Shown: positions 6,555-13,547 of the stretch, piece after piece
How positions within the stretch are numbered: position 1 is the stretch's first letter
Layout of the letters: the number at the start of each line of letters is the position of its first letter
From: Propionivibrio sp.
GTDB lineage: Bacteria; Pseudomonadota; Gammaproteobacteria; Burkholderiales; Rhodocyclaceae
Assembly (NCBI GenBank): GCA_017990155.1
Contig: JAGNOM010000030.1
Coordinates: forward strand, 1 to 15,377
Length of the DNA stretch: 15,377 nt
Reading direction: 5' to 3'
Position numbers and translations under genes: made by a program
Notes under the pieces: model-generated
The model's input: only the letters and a program-made list of their open reading frames with translations
Told to the model about the DNA's origin: nothing
Databases searched by the model: none

Positions 6555-6653
6555 GTGTCCTACCTTCTGTCCATCATCGCTCTGCTCTCCGTCCCGTACC
6601 TGCTGGACGTCTATCCGAGTACGGCCAGCCGCCGGGGCTGCGAGCAGCAGTAA
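6555..6653 (+). CDS. Hydrophobic single-pass microprotein C (32 aa, GTG start)
   Basis: GTG 6555 lies 12 bases after the stop of microprotein B and 7 bases after AGAGGG. The frame ends at TAA 6651-6653. The peptide is hydrophobic to about residue 20 (SYLLSIIALLSVPYLLDVY), with P14-x5-Y20 at exactly the spacing and positions of B. A short tail with two Arg follows (STASRRGCEQQ). A terminator lies downstream at 6710. This weakest of the three tandem frames is supported mainly by motif, spacing and ribosome site. Confidence 0.55.
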   Translation: MSYLLSIIALLSVPYLLDVYPSTASRRGCEQQ

Positions 6654-6672
6654 CCGCGGCCGGTTGTCATCG

Positions 6673-6690
6673 CGCGAGATTTGTCTCGCG
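6673..6690. repeat. Hairpin after microprotein C
   Basis: CGCGAGA-TTTG-TCTCGCG is a perfect 7-base stem with a TTTG loop, 20 bases after the microprotein C stop. No T-run follows. It probably acts together with the terminator at 6710. Confidence 0.5.
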
Positions 6691-6709
6691 ACGCCATTCC
6701 CTGAGTCCG

Positions 6710-6732
6710 AGCCGTTTCGCACGGCTTTGTTG
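6710..6732 (+). terminator. Probable intrinsic terminator of the microprotein A-B-C operon
   Basis: AGCCGT-TTCGC-ACGGCT forms a 6-base stem followed by TTGTTG after the closing T. It separates genes A-C from gene D. The stretch from here to 6912 holds no further gene that I can support. Confidence 0.6.
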
Positions 6733-6912
6733 CCTCCTCAGGTCGATCCGTTCCGATTTCTTGTTTCTTTCCGCGTGACTTGCTAAAAGCCGGGTCTGAG
6801 GCGTTACCGTGCGTCACAGGCCGGTACTTAATCAGGTTGCGCGCGCCACAGTTTGACGGGGTGCCGGTTGATAGAATCTGTCTATCGAAACGTCGGACTC
6901 CCGGAAACGCCT

Positions 6913-7029
6913 ATGTATTGGTCAAACCTGATGGAAACGATCGCCCTCCTACTTGTTTGCGTGGTTTTACCGAGTGCGGTTGCCATGTACTTCAGTGCAC
7001 CGCCGAATGGCGATCGCGGGTTGGAGTAG
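6913..7029 (+). CDS. Hydrophobic single-pass microprotein D (38 aa)
   Basis: ATG 6913 to TAG 7027-7029. The peptide reads MYWSNLMETIALLLVCVVLP up to P20, then SAVAMYFSAPP and a polar tail. It has one membrane-sized hydrophobic segment at about 8-27. P20-x5-Y26 is at the same positions as in microprotein A, and YFS follows in both, which suggests common ancestry. It stands apart from A-C: 259 bases and a terminator intervene. The ribosome site is weak (CGGAA, about 8 bases upstream). TTGACG at 6853 and TAGAAT at 6872 are only 13 bases apart, so no promoter is claimed. It converges on the Usp gene 60 bases away. Confidence 0.5.
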   Translation: MYWSNLMETIALLLVCVVLPSAVAMYFSAPPNGDRGLE

Positions 7030-7089
7030 GTAGGTAAACCTGGGAACGCTCGATCCGTCCTCCAGCTCCACGGATGCGTCAAGGTGTCC

Positions 7090-7533
7090 TCAGCGATGTA
7101 CGAGCACCGGAATCTTCGTGTGGCGCAGCACTTTTTCCGTTACGGAACTGAGCAAGAGGTGGCCGATTCCGCTTCGCCCGTGCGAGGCCATGAAGATCAG
7201 GTCGCAGGCTTTTTGCTCAGCGGCCTTGACGATGGCTTCATAGGGTGATTCGCTGATCAGCGCCAGTCCGCTGCATTCGACACCGGCTTGGCGCGCGATG
7301 TCTTCGGCGGCGTCGAGGATCTGGTGCGCATGGCGCTCCTCCTGCGCGTGGAAGAAGTCTGGTGCGCTCGCGTCCATGATCGCGCCTTCGCCGCAATAGA
7401 CTGCGGGAAAGGCGTGTTCGACGTGCAGGAAAGTGATACGCGCGCCGGCGTCGCTGGCGAATGAAACGGCACGCTGCACTGCAGCCAGAGAGAAATCGGT
7501 ACCGTCGGTCGGGACCAGAAGATGTTTGAACAT
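7090..7533 (-). CDS. Universal stress protein, UspA family
   Basis: The 147-residue single-domain cytoplasmic Usp opens with MFKHLLVPTDGTDFS (D10 being the usual nucleotide-contacting Asp). It ends with MASHGRSGIGHLLLSSVTEKV and then IPVLVHR, the family's C-terminal nucleotide-binding region. ATP-binding members carry G-x2-G-x9-G(S/T). Here the first Gly is Ala and the last pair is SS, so ATP binding may be weakened, though such variants are common. The start has AAGGA 6 bases upstream. It lies 32 bases after the EmrB-type gene on the same strand, with no terminator visible between, so it is probably the last gene of the efflux operon. Confidence 0.9.
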   Translation of the reverse strand: MFKHLLVPTDGTDFSLAAVQRAVSFASDAGARITFLHVEHAFPAVYCGEGAIMDASAPDFFHAQEERHAHQILDAAEDIARQAGVECSGLALISESPYEAIVKAAEQKACDLIFMASHGRSGIGHLLLSSVTEKVLRHTKIPVLVHR

Positions 7534-7565
7534 GGTGAGTCCTTCTCTGTGGGGTGGGCGCGTTT

Positions 7566-9110
7566 TCAGTGTCCGCCCGCCGATGCGTCGACGACCCGGT
7601 TCGGCTTGGGTGCGAGCCAGATGACCGAGGCTGCTACGATGAAAGCAATACCGACATAGCCCATGATCTGATTGGTCGCCAGCATGACGGCTTGGCCGTT
7701 GATCATGCGATCGATCGACTGCAGGGCGACATCGGCGGACATCCCCGAACTCTCGAGCAGGGCGCGAACGCTTTGGTCGCTGTCGGAGATTCCGACCAGT
7801 TCGGCATGATTCCGCGTGATCTGGTCGTCCCATACGGTGGTGATCAGCGAGGTGGCGAAGGCGCCGGACAAGGTCCGCAGGAAGTTCATGAGTCCAGCGG
7901 CGGAAGCCGTTTCGTGTTCGTCGACGCTGGCCAGCGCCAGACCGGTCAGTGGAATGAAGAAGAACGGCAAGCCGAGTCCCATCAACATGATCGGTTGCGA
8001 TACGTCCCAATAGCCCATGTCGGTGGTGGCGATGGTGCGCAGCAAGGTCACCAGTCCAAGCCACATTACGCCTCCAAACACCAGTTTGCGCGGATCGACC
8101 TTGTTCGAGAGTGTGGCGGCGATTGGTGCGACGAACAGCGCGAAGACGCCGGTCCAGGCCGTGGCCATGCCGGCGGTCGTCGCCGTGTAGCCCATGAAGC
8201 TCTGCAGCCACTGCGGCGTCAGCACGTTGGAGCCAAAGAAAGCGGCGAAGGCCAGACTGATCGTCAGCACGCTGACGGTGAAGCCACGATGACGGAATAC
8301 GCGCAGATCGACGACGGGATGTTCTTCATGCAACTCCCAGATCAGGAAGGCGGCGAAGCCGATGACGGCGATGATTGCCAGTGCCACGATTTCAGGTGAC
8401 GAGAACCAGTCGAGATTCTTGCCTTCGTCGAGCATCAGTTGCAGCGCACCGACCCAGACGACGAGCAGGATCAGGCCGATACGGTCGATCGGGTTCTTGA
8501 GCAGCGGCAGTTCGTAGCGCTTGAGCATCCGCCAGGCGATGAAGGCGCAGGCGAAGGCAATTGGCAGGTTGATGTAGAAAATCCACGGCCAGCTGTGCTC
8601 ATCGCACAGATAGCCGCCGAGGATCGGGCCGAGCACTGGGGCGATCAGCGTGGTCATCGACCATAAACCGATGGCCGCGGCTGCTTTCTCCTTCGGGAAG
8701 ATGCGCAGCAGCAGCGTCTGCGATAGTGGCATCAGCGGGCCGCCAGCGAATCCCTGGCAGATGCGGGCGAAAACCAGCATGCCGAGCGATGTGGAGGTTC
8801 CACATAGCGCGGAGAAAGCGCCGAATAGCGCCATGGCGACGACAAAGACGCGTACGGCGCCGAATCGTGCGGCCAGCCAGCCGGTCAACGGTACGGTGAT
8901 CGCCTCGGCCACGGCGTAGGAAGTGATCACCCAGGTGCCCTGGCTGGTGGTGGCGCCGAGCGCGCCGGCGATGTTCGGCACGGAGACGTTGGCGATGGTC
9001 ATGTCGAGCACGGCGATGAAGTTCGCCGCGGCGAGGATGATCGCGGCCGCCCACAGCATGCCGCCGCTCAGTGGCGCGTCGCCGTTGTTCAAGAGCTTTG
9101 TTTGGCTCAT
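7566..9110 (-). CDS. emrB: DHA2-family MFS drug efflux pump (EmrB/QacA type, 14 TM)
   Basis: The 514-residue inner-membrane proton antiporter exports hydrophobic drugs through an EmrA-type adaptor. Helix 1 carries the DHA2 motif LDMTIANVSVP at 35-45. GWLAARFGAVRV is the loop 2-3 motif A. GPILGGYL is antiporter motif C, followed by WPWIFYINLPI, a strong EmrB marker. The hydrophobicity pattern fits 14 helices and the length is typical. The start lies 9 bases after GGAG and 15 bases after the adaptor stop, so the two are translated together. Substrates cannot be read from the sequence. The C-terminal extension (NRVVDASAGGH) is short and polar. Confidence 0.93.
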   Translation of the reverse strand: MSQTKLLNNGDAPLSGGMLWAAAIILAAANFIAVLDMTIANVSVPNIAGALGATTSQGTWVITSYAVAEAITVPLTGWLAARFGAVRVFVVAMALFGAFSALCGTSTSLGMLVFARICQGFAGGPLMPLSQTLLLRIFPKEKAAAAIGLWSMTTLIAPVLGPILGGYLCDEHSWPWIFYINLPIAFACAFIAWRMLKRYELPLLKNPIDRIGLILLVVWVGALQLMLDEGKNLDWFSSPEIVALAIIAVIGFAAFLIWELHEEHPVVDLRVFRHRGFTVSVLTISLAFAAFFGSNVLTPQWLQSFMGYTATTAGMATAWTGVFALFVAPIAATLSNKVDPRKLVFGGVMWLGLVTLLRTIATTDMGYWDVSQPIMLMGLGLPFFFIPLTGLALASVDEHETASAAGLMNFLRTLSGAFATSLITTVWDDQITRNHAELVGISDSDQSVRALLESSGMSADVALQSIDRMINGQAVMLATNQIMGYVGIAFIVAASVIWLAPKPNRVVDASAGGH

Positions 9111-9125
9111 CGCGAAGGGCTCCGA

Positions 9126-10253
9126 TCAGCTGTGGTCGCGGGTGTCGATTCTGGCCGTCATCGACAGCCCGACCTTGAGCGGATTCGCCGCCAGTTGTTC
9201 GGGGTCGAGCTTGATGCGGACGGGAACGCGCTGAACGACCTTGATCCAGTTGCCGGTTGCGTTCTGTGCCGGGATCGCCGCGAACGCCGCACCCGAACCG
9301 CCCGAGAAGCCTTCCACCGTCCCGTCATACGTCACCGAGCTGCCGTAGATATCGGCGGTCAAGGTCACCGGCTGGCCGGCGCGGACTTTTTCCAGCTGCA
9401 CTTCCTTGAAGTTGGCGTCGACGTGCATCTCCTGTACCGGGACCACGGCGAGCAGGGGCGTGCCGGCCTGGACGCGCTGACCGAGTTGAACCTGGCGCTT
9501 GGCGACGACGCCGTCGACCGGTGCGCGAATGACGGTGCGTTCGAGATCGACCGCGGCCTGATCGCGGCGCGCGCGCGCCAGGGCCACTTCCGGATTCGTG
9601 TCTTCGGTGGTGTCGGCGATCAGCGCGGCGTTGGCCTCCTTGCTGCCGATGGCGGCGTCGCGGTTGGCCTTGGCCTGCGCCGTGGCCGCCTGCGCCACCG
9701 TCAGGTTGGCCTTGGCTGCGGCGAAGGCATTCTGGGCGCGCGTAAGCTCGTCGCCAGAAACCGAACCGGAGGCGGACAAGGCCTCGCGTCGTTGCAGATC
9801 GATGCTGGCGCGTTCAAAATCGGCCTCGGCCGAGGCGAGCTGTGCCGCCGCGCGCTTTTCGTCGGCGGCGCGTGCGGCGATCTGCGCGATCAGACCGCTG
9901 TCGTTGGCGACATAGCCTCTGACGCGTCGGACGGCGCTGCCCAGGTCGGCCTCGGCCTGTGCGAGCGCCAGCTTGGCGTCGGTTGGATCGATCACGACCA
10001 GCACGTCGCCCTTCGTCACCGATTGCGTGTCGGTGACGCGCACTTCGCTGATCGTCCCGCCGACGGAGGGCGTGACCTGCGCAATCTCGACGGCGGCATA
10101 GGCGTTGTCAGTCGACACGAAGTGCGAACCGTAAAGGTACCAGTAGGCGGCGGAAACGACGGCTGCGGTGCCAACGACAGCGCCGAGGGCAAGGAGCAGC
10201 TTGTTGCGGCGGGGTTCGTTGTGGTCTGCGGAAACGGGCGTGGATTGGGACAT
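9126..10253 (-). CDS. emrA: EmrA-type HlyD-family periplasmic adaptor
   Basis: The 375-residue membrane-fusion protein links the MFS pump to the outer-membrane channel. A short cytoplasmic start is followed by one membrane anchor at about 19-41. The EmrA signature VSTDNAYAAVE then follows, with the split lipoyl domain (PSVGGTISEV ... VIRAPVDGVVAKRQVQLGQ). Between the lipoyl halves lies a long alpha-helical hairpin rich in Ala, Glu and Arg, and a beta-barrel domain is at the C-terminus. ATG 10253 is used, with AAGGAA 8 bases upstream. A TTG 21 bases earlier is in frame but lacks a ribosome site. It begins 17 bases after the stop of the outer-membrane gene. Confidence 0.93.
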   Translation of the reverse strand: MSQSTPVSADHNEPRRNKLLLALGAVVGTAAVVSAAYWYLYGSHFVSTDNAYAAVEIAQVTPSVGGTISEVRVTDTQSVTKGDVLVVIDPTDAKLALAQAEADLGSAVRRVRGYVANDSGLIAQIAARAADEKRAAAQLASAEADFERASIDLQRREALSASGSVSGDELTRAQNAFAAAKANLTVAQAATAQAKANRDAAIGSKEANAALIADTTEDTNPEVALARARRDQAAVDLERTVIRAPVDGVVAKRQVQLGQRVQAGTPLLAVVPVQEMHVDANFKEVQLEKVRAGQPVTLTADIYGSSVTYDGTVEGFSGGSGAAFAAIPAQNATGNWIKVVQRVPVRIKLDPEQLAANPLKVGLSMTARIDTRDHS

Positions 10254-10270
10254 GGGTGAATTCCTTTCAA

Positions 10271-11770
10271 TCAATTCGTTGTGTTGAGCAAGCCGCGATC
10301 GGACTCGCTGGCCGTCAAATCGGTGGTTGCGCTTGCTTGCGTCGGGCGATAGCCACCGCCGAGCGCGTGCATCAGCGCGACGTCGAGGGTAAAGGCACGC
10401 GACTGGAGGTCGGTCAGGGTGCGCTGGCTGTTCAACATCACGTCTTCCGCCGAGAGCACTTCCAGATAGCTGGAGAGCCGGCCTTCATAGCGATTGCTGG
10501 CGATTCGGTAGGCCTCGGTCGCCGCGGCCACCGTTTCCTCGCTCTTGGCCAGGCGACCGCCCAAGGACTTTTGGCTGAGGGTGGCGTTGGCAACTTGCTG
10601 CAAGGCCTGGGCGATCGTCTGGTTGTAGTTGGCGACAGCCTCGTCGTAGCTGGCGGTCGTGCTGCGCAGTTCGCCGCTCAAGCGCCCTCCGGTGAAGATG
10701 GGCAGTGAGATCGCCGGACCGAAGCTTCCGGTCGTCGAGCCATCCTTGGTCAGCAGGTTGAGGCCGAGCGACTGCAACCCGATGAATCCGGCAAGATTGA
10801 CGTTCGGATAGAACTCGGCCTTCTTCTGATCGATGCGCTTCAGCTGCGCCTCGGTGCGCAGACGGGCGGCCACGATGTCCGGGCGACGTCCGAGCAGGTC
10901 GGCCGCAAGCTCTCCGGGCAAGCCGATGGAACGCTTGAGGTTGATTGCCGGCCGCTCAATGGCCAGTCCGCGATCGGGTCCGGCACCGAGAAGGGCGGCC
11001 AGCCGGTAGCGTTGCAGGCCGATCTGTTCCTCGATCTGGAGTCGTTCGCCCTCGGCGCTTGCTCGCCGCGCCTCGGCTTCGCGGAGACTGCCCTTGGTTT
11101 CCAGGCCATTGGCGAAGCGCTCGGCGAACAGCGTCGCGGTCTTGCTGCGAATGTCCACTGAGCGGGCGGCGGTGTCGTGCGCGGCAAACAGACGCGCCAG
11201 TTCCATGTAGTCGGTGGCAATCGCCGCGGCCAGACTCAGTCGCGTTTGCGCGAACTCGGCGCGGCTGGCTTCGACCTCCGAAGTCGCTGCTGCCAGCGCT
11301 GCGCGGTTCTTGCCCCAGAAGTCGAGTTCCCAGCTGAAGTCCAGCGTGGCTCGACCGTAGTCCTGCCAACCCTCCGGCGTCATGGCCTTGGGTGTGAGGT
11401 AGTTGGAGCTCTGTCGTTGTTCGGTTGCGGAACCATTCGCACTCAGTTGCGGCAACAGCGGCGCCCCGGCAATTTGTCCGAGCGCTTCGGCGCGACGAAG
11501 ACGAGCGCTGGCTGCGAGCAGATTCGGGGCGTCGCGGAGCGCTTCGTCGATCAGGGCGTTCAGTTGTGGGTCGTCGTAAGCCTGCCACCAGCTTTCGTCC
11601 GGCCAGTGCGAATCAGTTGCCGAGAAGGCTCGGGTGGTCTCATAGTTCTGAATGCTCTTCGGCGTGACGAACTGCTCAAGCGACGGAATCTGGGCGCAGC
11701 CCGTAATGGCGAGTGTGAGCGCTGCGAGGAGTATTCGCTGCGGAAACGCGGTGAATGAGGGGTGATGCAT
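10271..11770 (-). CDS. NodT-family outer-membrane efflux lipoprotein (TolC-like)
   Basis: The 499-residue outer-membrane factor of the resistance-nodulation/NodT class forms the trimeric exit duct. The signal peptide ends in a lipobox (ITGC, lipidated C25). Next come WPDESWWQAYDDPQLNALIDEAL, the standard N-terminal signature, and two OEP repeats with LDFSWELDFWGKNR in the first and ASYDEAVANYNQTIAQALQQVANA in the second. LLGRRPDIVAARLR at mid-protein is also diagnostic. The start has AAGGAAAG 7 bases upstream. It is the first gene of the operon (outer-membrane channel, adaptor, pump, Usp) and lies immediately downstream of the operator-overlapped promoter. The extreme C-terminus is unusually polar and of low conservation. 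Confidence 0.93.
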   Translation of the reverse strand: MHHPSFTAFPQRILLAALTLAITGCAQIPSLEQFVTPKSIQNYETTRAFSATDSHWPDESWWQAYDDPQLNALIDEALRDAPNLLAASARLRRAEALGQIAGAPLLPQLSANGSATEQRQSSNYLTPKAMTPEGWQDYGRATLDFSWELDFWGKNRAALAAATSEVEASRAEFAQTRLSLAAAIATDYMELARLFAAHDTAARSVDIRSKTATLFAERFANGLETKGSLREAEARRASAEGERLQIEEQIGLQRYRLAALLGAGPDRGLAIERPAINLKRSIGLPGELAADLLGRRPDIVAARLRTEAQLKRIDQKKAEFYPNVNLAGFIGLQSLGLNLLTKDGSTTGSFGPAISLPIFTGGRLSGELRSTTASYDEAVANYNQTIAQALQQVANATLSQKSLGGRLAKSEETVAAATEAYRIASNRYEGRLSSYLEVLSAEDVMLNSQRTLTDLQSRAFTLDVALMHALGGGYRPTQASATTDLTASESDRGLLNTTN

Positions 11771-11788
11771 GAGCGCTTTCCTTATTTA

Positions 11789-11812
11789 AAACTGTACGGT
11801 ACGTTACAGTTT
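11789..11812. promoter_or_regulatory. TetR-type operator between the efflux operon and its regulator
   Basis: The dyad is AAACTGTA-N8-TACAGTTT, 20 of 24 positions symmetric. It overlaps the -10 box of the efflux promoter and ends 5 bases before the -35 box of the regulator promoter, so one bound dimer could repress both. A weaker related site lies at about 11844-11856 (TGTACCGGTTA), over the regulator's start of transcription. Confidence 0.75.
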
Positions 11813-11836
11813 AAGGTTGCCTTTTTGCAGTGTCAA
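11808..11836 (-). promoter_or_regulatory. Promoter of the efflux operon (reverse strand)
   Basis: On the reverse strand a perfect TTGACA (plus-strand 11831-11836) is followed after 17 bases by TAAACT (11808-11813). The -10 box and transcription start fall inside the TetR-type dyad. Confidence 0.7.
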
Positions 11837-11844
11837 TATAAAAT
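11817..11844 (+). promoter_or_regulatory. Promoter of the TetR-family regulator
   Basis: TTGCCT at 11817-11822 and TAAAAT at 11839-11844 have a 16-base spacer. Transcription would begin near 11851, about 24 bases before the ATG. Confidence 0.55.
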
Positions 11845-11874
11845 GTACCGGTTAGTTTAGTTTTGAGGGCGGAG

Positions 11875-12492
11875 ATGAAAAAGAAGACGGAAGCAAAGCG
11901 CCAGGCGATCGTCGACATCGCAGCCGAGGTGTTTCGCGAGTCGGGTTTCGAACGGGCGTCGATGTCAGAGATTTGCCGCCGCGTCGGCGGTTCAAAGGCG
12001 ACGATCTACAACTACTTTTCGTCGAAGGAAATACTGTTCTTTGAGGTGATGCATCAGGCGAACGATGCCGAATTCAGGGCTGTTCACGCCGAACTGGATC
12101 ATGCGGCCGACGATATCGCGGAGGCGTTGCGGAATTTCGGGAACGGCTTGCTGACGTTCATCTATTCGCCGGCCATCCTGGCGCTCCGCCGACAGGTCTT
12201 GACCAATATCGGTCACTGCGAACTCGGTCGTACCTGCTATGAACTCGGACCGAAGCGGAGCATGCAGGAGCTTTCCGAGTTCCTGCGCGCGGCAATTGAA
12301 AAAGGAAAACTGCGCGTGTGCGACCCGGTCGTGGCGACGCTGCACTTGCGCGCGCTACTTGAATCCGAGGTTCTCGACGACTTCATCTTCCAGATCGACA
12401 GCGAAATTGCGCCCGAGCGGATCAAGGGCGGGGTCGGGCGCGCGATTGAGGTCTTCATGGCGGCCTACGGACCGATGGTGGCTGCCGCTTGA
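11875..12492 (+). CDS. TetR/AcrR-family repressor, probable regulator of the efflux operon
   Basis: The 205-residue cytoplasmic DNA-binding protein has the TetR domain at about 9-55: QAIVDIAAEVFRESGFERAS, then the helix-turn-helix MSEICRRVGGSKATIYNYFSSKE at 30-52, with GSKATIYNYF the usual recognition-helix motif. The C-terminal ligand domain (from about 80) resembles the AefR-like type. ATG 11875 is used, with GAGGG 5 bases upstream. A TTG 12 bases earlier lacks a ribosome site. It is divergent from nodT-emrA-emrB across 104 bases holding both promoters and the dyad, so local repression and autoregulation are the natural inference. The inducer is unknown. Confidence 0.92.
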   Translation: MKKKTEAKRQAIVDIAAEVFRESGFERASMSEICRRVGGSKATIYNYFSSKEILFFEVMHQANDAEFRAVHAELDHAADDIAEALRNFGNGLLTFIYSPAILALRRQVLTNIGHCELGRTCYELGPKRSMQELSEFLRAAIEKGKLRVCDPVVATLHLRALLESEVLDDFIFQIDSEIAPERIKGGVGRAIEVFMAAYGPMVAAA

Positions 12493-12537
12493 ACGATGCC
12501 GATGGGCCTTGAGGCGTCTGTCCGCCAAGTGTCGAGG

Positions 12538-13167
12538 TCAAGCCCGGTGCGCGCGGGCGCCGTGGGCAAGGTCCAGGGTCGTGATCGTCGATGGCATGCC
12601 GGCCGGCATCAGTTCCGCGCTCCATACCTCGCCATTCCCGGCGATGCTTTCCGGGTAGTGGGGCAGCGTCGCTTCGAGGCAGGCGCGGAAGAGGCGCAGC
12701 GTGACCGCGTGCGTGACAATCAAGACACTGTTCAGGTGCTCCCGCTCGCATTGAGTGCGCAAATCGGCGAGAAATGAATCGACGCGCGCGGCGATCATGC
12801 GGTACGACTCGCCGCCGCCTTCAGGAACCCAGTCCCAGCGCGCCGTCCGGTCGTGGCAGTAGGACGTGTCGCGCTCGACGTCGGCGTACGACTTGCCGCT
12901 GAATCGCCCCATGTGCTGTTCCTGTAGTCGTTGATCAAGGCGCAGCGGTGCGTTGCAGGCGACGAGGAAGGGCGCTGCTGTTTGCTGCGCGCGCAAGAGG
13001 GGCGAGCACCAGATGAGATCAACCTTGATCGCCGCAGCGAATTCTTCGGCAATGGCGGCAGCGTCGCCTTTTCCGGTCGGAGAAAGCGGGTAATCGATGC
13101 GCCCGGCGAGCAGGTTGTCGGCGTTGGCGACACTTTCGGCGTGTCGGATCAAATACAAATTCGTCAT
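12538..13167 (-). CDS. Histidine phosphatase family protein (phosphoglycerate-mutase-like)
   Basis: The 209-residue cytoplasmic phosphatase of the RHG superfamily opens with NLYLIRHAES, giving R8 and the phospho-acceptor H9. CSPLLRAQQTA supplies R59, LQEQHMGRFSG supplies the acid/base E83, and VTHAVTLRLF supplies H153, so the catalytic set is complete. The substrate cannot be assigned: cobalamin-pathway phosphatases, cofactor-dependent mutases and broad phosphatases share these motifs. ATG 13167 is the only Met near the conserved start, but no good Shine-Dalgarno precedes it. It converges on the TetR gene (45 bases between stops) and is divergent from the SDR gene; I see no functional link to either. 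Confidence 0.88.
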   Translation of the reverse strand: MTNLYLIRHAESVANADNLLAGRIDYPLSPTGKGDAAAIAEEFAAAIKVDLIWCSPLLRAQQTAAPFLVACNAPLRLDQRLQEQHMGRFSGKSYADVERDTSYCHDRTARWDWVPEGGGESYRMIAARVDSFLADLRTQCEREHLNSVLIVTHAVTLRLFRACLEATLPHYPESIAGNGEVWSAELMPAGMPSTITTLDLAHGARAHRA

Positions 13168-13379
13168 TTGGTGAGCATGTGAAGAGAGGTTGATGTGGAT
13201 CGGCCAAAGCCGGCACGGGGGAACAACCGTCCGGGCGAAAGACGAATTGTAGGTGATCCGAGCGGCGCATCGATCAGGGCGCAACGGAATGACACGATCG
13301 AACGCATCTGATCCCGGCTGCGCTATCGGGCGAATTCAGACGGCGATTTGATACGCTCTCCCGAAAATATCAATCAGTC

Positions 13380-13410
13380 TTTGTAAGCGCCTGCAAACGT
13401 GTACTATAAA
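13380..13410 (+). promoter_or_regulatory. Promoter of the SDR-AraC operon with a LacI-type dyad over the -35 box
   Basis: TTGTAA at 13381-13386 and TATAAA at 13405-13410 are 18 bases apart. The 18-base dyad TTTGTAAGCGCCTGCAAA at 13380-13397 covers the -35 box. It has 7 of 9 symmetric pairs and a central GCGC, like sugar-responsive LacI/GalR operators. A second pair of arms, TTGATA (13348-13353) and TATCAA (13368-13373), lies just upstream. The rest of the gap back to 13168 shows nothing I can interpret. Confidence 0.5.
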
Positions 13411-13436
13411 ACGCCGGATTCGTGTTATTCGGCGTT
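13410..13436 (+). other. Leader hairpin at the predicted 5' end of the SDR transcript
   Basis: AACGCCG (13410-13416) pairs perfectly with CGGCGTT (13430-13436) across a 13-base loop, right where transcription should begin. About 110 bases of untranslated leader follow before the SDR gene. No known riboswitch is recognised. Confidence 0.35.
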
Positions 13437-13547
13437 CCGCGAAGCTTCTATATTCTTGCTCACCGACGGGCGGCTGATTTCGGATTGCGATTCCCGCTCA
13501 AGCATCAACAGCCGGCACATTCTCAACCAAGAAAAGGAGTCTTGATC

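Noticed and set aside
7554..8399. 281-codon open frame on the forward strand
   Set aside because: It is antisense to the EmrB-type pump and of low-complexity polar composition with no ribosome site.
9102..10259. 385-codon open frame on the forward strand
   Set aside because: It is antisense to the EmrA-type adaptor. The product is rich in Gly, Arg, Asp and His without domain structure, as expected of a GC-rich shadow.
12493..12537. Possible terminator between the converging TetR and phosphatase genes (GGCG...CGCC)
   Set aside because: Only a 4-base stem and no T-run on either strand.
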